Shown piece after piece: positions 57,501-64,000 of a stretch of DNA of 64,000 nt. The notes beneath the pieces are model-generated. The model had not been told where the DNA came from, made no database searches, and was given only the letters and a program-made list of their open reading frames with translations. Numbering within the stretch: the first letter of the stretch is position 1; each line of letters begins with the position of its first letter. This DNA comes from Aplectana chamaeleonis (lineage: Eukaryota > Nematoda > Chromadorea > Rhabditida > Cosmocercidae), in assembly GCA_029168955.1 (NCBI GenBank), contig JAPDOI010000022.1, forward strand, positions 1,116,001-1,180,000, written 5' to 3'. The translations under genes and the position numbers were made by a program.

Positions 57501-57613
57501 ATGTGTTTTGTTTGCTGTTGAAGTTTGGATAAATAAACATTTTCGCAGGTGGACCTACACTTTTTCACCGCTCAAGATGAACGCATTTTCCCGAAACAAG
57601 CAGCACTTCTTAA

Positions 57614-58164
57614 AGGCAGTGGTCGCGATCAAATATGCTTGTCGTCTTTTTCTCTCCAACTCCTTTCCTGGGTCTCGAGTAGTAGGACCTATACGAAAAA
57701 ATCGCGAAAAAACCACTGTTTTGGGTCGAATTTGAAACCTGAACTTTCTTGTCTTTTGATGGTGGACGAGCCCTCTCCACATCATCGGCATCGATGACCT
57801 CTTATATCAAGAACATCAGCTAGCTTGAAATTGAATGTCAATCAATGAACCTTCGAATTTATGTACACATCTAGTCAAAAACATTGACTGAAGTGATGCT
57901 TTCATTATTCAACTGTTTTTATTCGTTAAATTTGCATTTATTTCGTCCTCTGAATGTCGATGATTTTTGACTGCTCGGCATGAGACTGCGATCTGTTTCG
58001 TCATCGCTGTGCACGTGTGCACGAACTAGCTTCTTTGGGCCCTAGAAACTCTATTTGTGGACCGTTTTTCACCGCGCTACCTTCATAGTTTTTCAGCTGT
58101 TTTTGATCTAAGCTGATTTTTGTAGTTTTTTTTTCGATAACGTTTTTCATCGTGATCACTGCCT
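57614..58164 (+). mobile_element. TTAA-flanked MITE, family U, inside the Tc1-like element
   Basis: AGGCAGTGGTCGCGAT after TTAA (57610-57613), ATCGTGATCACTGCCT before TTAA (58165-58168). Homologous to 28143-28708. It lies in the right TIR of the Tc1-like element. The left TIR at the matching place has GGTTGAGAAGTAC, i.e. one unduplicated TTRA, so the empty site is available for comparison. Confidence 0.9.
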
Positions 58165-58313
58165 TTAAACAATGATCCGGCTGTTCTGAAGCATTGTCTA
58201 CATGGATTTGCTGCACTCCTGAATTCACTGGAGCTGATCTCGTATTGCGAAGTCTTAGGCTTGGCCTCTTGAATGCGCGAATCGAGATGGACTTACAATT
58301 TTGCACCGCACTG

Positions 58314-58952
58314 CGCATCCCTAAGCTCTCCGCAGCACTTCTTGAATCTCTGTTCCGCTAAATGAATTCCGAAGGTGGCACAGCGATAGAAGGAGCGGGA
58401 CTCACACATTGGCTTATCGCTTTGTATTCTCGCAATTTTTCGTTTGGCTTACTTCTCCTTGTTTATATGCTACGCCAATCAGAACTAATGTGCGAAGCGA
58501 TGTTTGAACCGGATTCAAAAACAACTTTCGTAGTCAAAGAAAAGCCAAAGTTCGCTAAGCAGTATGATTTGTAGATAAGAGGCATGCTAGTGGGCAAATT
58601 ACACATAAACAACAGTAACAGGTATTTCAAGCATGAAGAATAATATTAGAGTCGCGCGTAAACGGCTGTGTTTCATTTCAATGTCTTTTTTTTTGGAGCG
58701 AAGTAGTCACCGATATCATTCTTATGGTTCCACAGTCTGCCAGTCGTTCCTCAGAATCAAATTAATAACGAAGAGATTCTGATTATAATAGTTCTCACTT
58801 GTGCTCGTTGTTGCTGTTGGTTGCCGCAGCTTCTGCTTATCGAGGATAACAGGCTGAGTCTATGTTGCTATTGTATTTTATTATTATTGGCTCTTTATTA
58901 TGTGCACTAAAGGTGCTCAAGACTAAACAGTGAAATAAGAAAAGCTGCTACT
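58314..58952. other. Non-coding, nothing recognised
   Basis: An open frame at 58362-58574 has a hydrophobic stretch (FSFGLLLLVYML) but no splice context or family resemblance. Confidence 0.35.
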
Positions 58953-59626
58953 CAGGCCGGTGTAGTCCTAGGAAATTACCAAAATTTTTAGAGTGATCAG
59001 TGGTAAATGTGCAATTACCACCCGATTACGAGCATTTTACCGGAGAATTTACACTAATCTCCGGTGTTGGCTAATTCTGCCAGATAACGAGAGACTTACC
59101 ACTAAATTTCTCCTCAATTTTCCGGACTCCTCCCGTAATCTGTCAGAAAAATGGCGATTTCTGACAGACTACGAAATACGGCTTCGGCATCCGAATCGGC
59201 GGTTTTGAGGTCAGTAAGAATGAGTTTTTAAGATCAAAACCTTTTCGGGACTCAGAAAGAGTGGTGAGGCGTGGCTTATACTCCAGGAAACTTCATAGCA
59301 AAACGGTCGAGGATTACGCCGGAACGCGGATGTGATCCATGTGGCGCGCGTTCTGCCCGACTTAAAGGCACAGTACTCCTTCATACATGATTTTTTTGTT
59401 GAAATTTTGAAGTAATTCTGCGGTGGAACCCTACTGTGTAATACATGCAAAGTAGATATGAGATCTTAATTCCTCCAAATGAGCGAGATATAAGCGACCC
59501 GAGCCCAATTCTCTTCAGTCACCGCCACGGACCACGCCCCTTTTACACTAACTAATGTAGATTTTTCCTAATGTCTATATTCGTGAAAGAATAGAATATT
59601 ACGGACCCGAATTCAATATTCGGCCT

Positions 59627-59762
59627 TAGGCCGGGTTTATACTTCCACCGCGGAGTAACGCGGCGGCTTACACTGACATTGAATCGACGAGCGACGTAAT
59701 AGTGATCGATACTCAGTAATATAAAATAATCGCGTCGCGCCGTATAGAAAGTGTCAACCCAG
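59627..59762. mobile_element. Harbinger-like MITE (family V), diverged
   Basis: Starts GGCCGGGTTTATACTTCCAC after TTA, the family V start. The right end GAAAGTGTCAACCCAGG is a weak inverse. GC-rich interior with CGCGTCGCGCCG. Inside the candidate element 58953-60559. Confidence 0.5.
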
Positions 59763-60154
59763 GTATACATCGTCGAACCTATAGAAGTGATCTCTGATGG
59801 CTGAATTGAGATGCATTCGCGCAAGCAAGACCTTTTAGGATCCAGGGTCAGCTGTCACTCATAGGCCCAAGTAGCCACTAGATTCATTGCTTAATCTTGG
59901 TAGATGAATTGATTAGATGAATCTTGGTTGCTCACCCCCCTGAACTCAGGGGGCTCAGATACTCAGGGCGACGGCCGGCGCCGCACATTTCGAGGGTGCC
60001 GCCCAGCGGCGAACCATGCTGCATGCGACGCACACGCAGCGCGGATTGTGGCTCGCCCACGAGCCACAAAACACGCCACGCCATCTTCAATTCGGCCGGT
60101 AAAAACACAGTTGATAATGGTCTCGAAGGATCACGTCGTAACGTGCTTATCACG

Positions 60155-60330
60155 TGCACAGCCGGTATAAAAGGTGCCTCATCTCACTAAAATACTCATT
60201 CGGCATTCCAATGCCGGCCCTGGGAGGTGACTTCTAATCACTCTCCGGAGAACAGCACATTTTTGACTGCTGAGGGGATAGGGGTATTCCCAAGGCTGGG
60301 GGGGGCATTCGCCGCGATCCGCGGGGAGGG
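60155..60330 (+). promoter_or_regulatory. TATA-type promoter-like block, copy 2
   Basis: CACGTG (60151-60156) and TATAAAAGG (60166-60174), followed by GTGCCTCATCTC, then about 50 bp later GTGACTTCTAATCACTCTC and GAGGGGATAGG. The order matches the minus-strand block at 25300-25480. No coding sequence is recognised downstream; a GC-rich segment with GGCGGACAGCG follows. Confidence 0.35.
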
Positions 60331-60985
60331 TGGTTTTTCACCGCAGACTGCGGCGGACAGCGTAATCTGGCAGAAGTTCCGGTACTATCCAGACCAGAGT
60401 ACGGGAAAATTCTGACAGATTTCGGAAAAATTCTGCCAGAAAACGAGAAAAATCTGCCAGAAAACGGTAAAATTACCACCAGAGGAGGGCAAAATCGTTC
60501 CGTAATCTGGCAGATTTTTTCCGTAATCTGTCAGAATTTTCCCGTAATGCTCCGGCCTGAGTAAGGTTATTCTAGGAAAGCAATAACATCAACAAATACG
60601 ACATGGTCACCAAATGAGAGGGTACACTGAGGGTGAGAATTGGAATGGAGGAAATCCCTCAAAACAGCATTTATTCATTACTCCTTGGCCAAGTCTTGAA
60701 CCATGACAAAGAAAACAATTTTTCCGTACGCTGTCCACTGGAGTAAGCATTGCGTCTGTGGCAGATAGCCGGAAAAGTAAAAAAAGGAGCAGCCACATAT
60801 TTAGCAGTTTTGCCGTGACCTTTTGTTTTTACCCTTTTGGTTTGCCAGAATGATTTAGAGAAACTCGAAAAACACACAACAGTTGTCCGTGATACGAAGA
60901 GCATTAGGGTGTACGGCCATCACTAGTGAAGAGGTCAACCTGAGCAACGCCACTAACCTGATGTTATTCCAGGGCTGGCCAAATA

Positions 60986-61473
60986 CAATACCGCTGCTAT
61001 CCAAGGAAAAACGGGCGAAATGGGCAAAGTGGGCAACTAAAGCGTCTTTCGACCACCACTCGCCTCAATGTGGTCCGTTTTCAATTTCGAAAACGCCGAA
61101 ATGTACAGCATGTCGTGATCTAGTCAATCGTGTGAGAATATTTCGCAAAATTTTGGAGCAACATTATTTTCCAAGGCGAAATACATTTTCATTTGACCAT
61201 GCTAGAGATCGCGTACGGTTGTTTTTGATCGAATGGTCTCGTCATCTTGTGATAACAGTATCAAATTTATAAGTAACTACATCTTAAACGAGCGTTTCCA
61301 TGAGTAAATTCCAATTTTTTCTCATATAGTTAGATATATGGTGGCATGGTGAACGTTTTGGTCCTTTCGAAATTGAAAACGGAGAACATTGAGGGGAGTT
61401 GTGGTCAAAAGACGCTTTAGTTGCCCTTTTTGCCCATTTCGCCCATTTTTTCCCTTGGATAGTAGCGGTCATG
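60986..61473. mobile_element. TA-type MITE with CAATACCGCTGC ends, copy 2
   Basis: Starts CAATACCGCTGCTATCCAAG after TA (60984-60985); the right end is the inverse but decayed (GATAGTAGCGGTCATGG). Full-length match to 19923-20415. Confidence 0.72.
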
Positions 61474-62039
61474 GAGGTGCCTCTATGATCTAAACACGAA
61501 CCTCGGGTGTAAGACCCATACCCAAGCAGGTCCAAAGACACTACTTGTTGACCCGAACACAGCAAGGGCAGAGCGCAAGTTCACAAACCAAGCCAGGATC
61601 GCGAGACATCCGTTGAATTTAGAAGAGCTAGAAAATCTATACTCAGCAGTTTTTGTCTGATTTGTGAACCTTTTTTTAGAGTCTACAAGCGATAGGGGAT
61701 GTTTATTAGGAAATGTTGATGCACGTATGAAGAAAGAGCTCTGTATTCACGGTATTTGCTAAATTTTCCTACGTTGTACTTTTTTTTTAAATTACCGAGA
61801 AGAAAATCATAGCTGGAGTCGTGGTCTTTTTGGCTGAATCGTGGCATTACTATCGCAATCCCTACCAATCTCATGCCCCAGGTATTTCATTTTATAAAAT
61901 ATTAACTTTTACGCCCATCATAACAGAATTTAAACCGTATAAAAATTTGAAACAGATAACCTTCCCGGTTACCTGATCCGTGAATCGCACTCGAAGTAAT
62001 CCTTCTAAGTAGAAATCGCTGGAACAGTGTTGGCGAAAT
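61474..62039. other. Non-coding, nothing recognised
   Basis: No gene. It may contain more decayed LINE sequence upstream of the recognisable reverse transcriptase, but I cannot support it by motif. Confidence 0.35.
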
Positions 62040-62960
62040 ACTATTCCCCACTTGTTAGTGACCTCTGATGTTTTTTTTTATATCAGCGACCTACCTGAAT
62101 GCCTTCCACATGGTGCACAATGCTGTAATCATGCTGATGACTCCAAGAACCCGGAACTACTCCAGCAGGCTTTGGATGCAATACGCCGTCTAGTAAATAG
62201 TTACTTGACATCTCCTACCACAAAACCGTCGTCATGTGCATCGGTAAAAATCACCCACGTGGATTACCATCTAGGTGCAAACGGGTTGCGTATCACTACT
62301 TCAAAACGTTAACTTGGTGTTCAATACTCGAATACCATTTCTTTTGAAGAGTACGTTGAAAAAGTAGTTGCAATGGCATATAGGAAATCAAACTATATTT
62401 TTTCGTGCCTTTCAAACGCATCGCATGACAACACTATTCAAAATCTTTGCCACCTATGTCAGGCCATTACTTGAATACTGTACTCCACTGTGGTGTCCAT
62501 CCAGACTAGCTGATATGAAGAGAATCGAGAACGTTCAAAGGAGATTCACGAAACGTATTTCCGATAGAAACGGCCTGTCCAGAATAAGGTAAAGAGTCAC
62601 CTGTCTTGGCAATTTTGTACAACGCTACTACTTAGACGGATGATGTACGACCAGAATATCATCTTTATGATAGTGACAGATCGTGTGGATGTAAATAAGG
62701 ATGAACTTCTCACTCTCTCGAGGTTCATCAATAGAACTAACGGACACTCAATACACTAATTACACTAAGTACATATAAGTACACTAATTAAGTACACTAA
62801 TTCTTCGGACTCATGCATTTCTGGAACAGTTTTTGGTCCGAGCTGCAGAAGCATGGAATGAGCTACCATTGGAGCTTAGGCTGGTGATGACACTAGCAAC
62901 ATTCAACCGTGTACTTGGAGCTTACATATTTAAAGCGAAAACATTATTTTGGATTATTGT
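62040..62960 (+). pseudogene. Non-LTR retrotransposon reverse transcriptase relic (jockey/CR1 type)
   Basis: Three frame pieces in order. 62060-62310: YISDLPECLPHGAQ followed by the polymerase motif region reading HADDSK (for YADDTK) and a QALDAI..W-less linker. 62400-62590: YVRPLLEYCTPLWCPSR, then IENVQRRFTKRI, the conserved block after the fingers/thumb domain of jockey, CR1 and I-type LINEs. 62830-62950: AAEAWNELPLELRL..TFNRVLGAYI, the usual C-terminal RAxxAWNxLP motif. Stops and frameshifts between them make it non-functional. The endonuclease and 5' half are absent, as in typical 5'-truncated copies. Confidence 0.9.
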
Positions 62961-63079
62961 CTCCTCCTTTTTGGCCATTAGAATCTGGAGAATTGCAGAA
63001 ATTTTTCAAATTTCATCTAATGCTTCTCACTATCCATCAACTAGCCAATTGCTCAACAAGGCGACAAATTTATTTCTCA

Positions 63080-63102
63080 CTAGTGACCCTTCGGGTCACT
63101 AG
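63080..63102 (+). repeat. Perfect 10-bp hairpin downstream of the LINE relic
   Basis: CTAGTGACCC, loop TTC, GGGTCACTAG. It lies about 120 bp after the last reverse transcriptase motif, where CR1-like LINEs carry a 3' hairpin. No AAAT units follow, so the tail may be lost. Confidence 0.55.
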
Positions 63103-63109
63103 CCGGTGG

Positions 63110-64000
63110 CAGTCACGTGATTTGAAGGCGCATGCCCCCTAGCAGAGTATAGTTCCGAAGTTGCGCATTTTAAAAACAAGCAGACAGACGAACATGACGC
63201 CGAAACCATTTGAACTCTTCAAAATTTCGAATTCTTCAATCAAGCTGCTATCATAGGTGGTGGCACGCAATGATGACACGTAACATATAACATTTGCACA
63301 CCCGTACCTTTCCACCGCTGCCCTCTGGCGCCGGTCACATCTCGCTTACACCCAAAATGACTACCATTTCATAACTCTTAGCAGAGAGCGGGCTTTGTGA
63401 AACGAAGGCCAAAGTTTACAAGGTGCTCCGATTGTACGAGTGTTTTTTTCGTTGTTCTGTTTGCCTGCGTGCCCAGGAGCTCGTAATTAACCTCCCTTAT
63501 ACGCGTTCCGTATGTTTCTTTATTGAAAAAATAAAGCTATTTAATTTTGAATCATCCATATGGTACTCGTTTGGCTCCACCACACATGGAGGGCGGCGCT
63601 GGGCTTCCTCCATGTAGTATTCGTTTAGCTTCGCCAACTACGGGCCTGCTTCGCCGGCTGGGTTGAGCAGCCCGACGACCAATCGGTGTGGTTGGAAAAT
63701 TGCGTATTCGAGTGGTTCCCTTCCCGAAGAACAGTGACTGTTGGTGAAATGGGTTGCTATCGCATCGGCCACAGCACAATTCCAGCACTAACCCTGGGTT
63801 TTCCGTGCTATCCTAGCGCGGGGGGGGAAGCACTATGGCGCGGTGCGCTTGGCCTAGCCCATTTTACCGTGCCGCACTGAATTTGAGCACCTTCCTGGGG
63901 TCCCTTCCCTACCAAAATCAGGAGTCGTTGCGGCACGGAAAAATGGGAGCGGCCACGTGCTATGAAATATGTAGTGCCCCCCCCCCCACTAAGATAGCCC
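63110..64000. other. Non-coding, local tandem pair, ends in a C-run
   Basis: Two similar units (about 63553-63600 and 63611-63650, TGGTACTCGTTTGGCTCC / TAGTATTCGTTTAGCTTC) form a short tandem pair. A run of 13 C lies near 63976. No gene recognised. Confidence 0.4.

Larger units (their letters stand above)
56928..58313 (+). mobile_element. Tc1-like element with about 150-bp TIRs, decayed
   Basis: Left CAATGCGGTGCAAAAATATA (56928, after TA) and the inverse of the right end CAGTGCGGTGCAAAATTGTA (ending 58313). The inverse similarity runs inwards for about 150 bp (GCATTCAAGAGRCCAA). The sub-terminal TTTCGGGAAAA..TCATCTT..GCGGTGAA is also present on both sides (57093 and inverse at 57597). Contains a transposase remnant (57225-57500) and a TTAA-MITE in its right arm (57614-58164). 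Confidence 0.75.
58953..60559. mobile_element. Candidate 1.6-kb element with CAGGCCGG ends
   Basis: CAGGCCGGTGTAGTCC at the left and the inverse of ATGCTCCGGCCTG at the right. Both sub-terminal zones (58985-59190 and 60355-60545) carry the same short words: CCGTAATCTGTCAGAA, ATTCTGCCAGA, TTTTACCG. No matching 8-mers outside (CTGCTACT and AGTAAGGT). The interior contains a family V copy and a TATA-type block. Superfamily inferred as hAT-like only by the pattern of ends. Confidence 0.5.

Overview
The window reads as a repeat-dense, gene-poor stretch of an invertebrate nuclear genome. It is most likely from a clade V (strongylid or hookworm-like) nematode. This placement is an inference from the mix of mariner, Tc1 and CR1/jockey-type relics with hundreds-of-bp palindromic MITEs, from one candidate exon flanked by nematode-style splice signals (TTTTGCAG acceptor, CAG|GTGAGA donor), and from the absence of bacterial operon structure. 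No complete host gene was found. Apart from one candidate two-exon fragment (3951-4408, minus) that I cannot name, every coding-like signal that can be explained is a transposase or reverse transcriptase relic.

Layout. 0-9 kb: TTAA-flanked MITEs (687-2281, 3133-3630, 6401-6868, 8216-8754), a hAT-like insertion inside the first, a tRNA-derived SINE head (2770-2844) and a nearly intact mariner with TA target duplication, both TIRs and one frameshift (4779-6014). 9-20 kb: small palindromic elements (9343-9592, 10505-10638, 12647-12801, 13905-14209, 14590-14863, 16815-17015, 18879-19052) and a (TA)n tract. 20-33 kb: the densest TTAA-MITE cluster, including three pairs that abut and share one TTAA, plus TWA-flanked Harbinger-like MITEs (23849-24190). 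33-48 kb: long foldbacks, among them a mariner whose two ends are both copies of the transposase 3' end (39415-40128). 48-58 kb: nested insertions. These are a 1.77-kb element with a perfect 8-bp duplication and 15-bp TIRs (48643-50415), one element inserted into a second copy of itself in inverted orientation (51738-55457), and a Tc1-like element cut by a TTAA-MITE (56928-58313). 58-64 kb: another element with CAGG ends, a palindromic MITE and a decayed LINE reverse transcriptase (62040-62960).

Two themes go beyond a routine repeat list. First, sixteen elements of several sequence families share one terminal rule, TTAA|AGGC...GCCT|TTAA, and some are modular chimeras. Second, several unrelated elements with CAGG ends carry sub-terminal arrays of a short motif at both ends, each element with its own motif. 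This resembles the sub-terminal transposase-binding clusters known for hAT transposons. All family names below rest on reading TIRs, target duplications and peptide motifs by eye, and no database search was possible.
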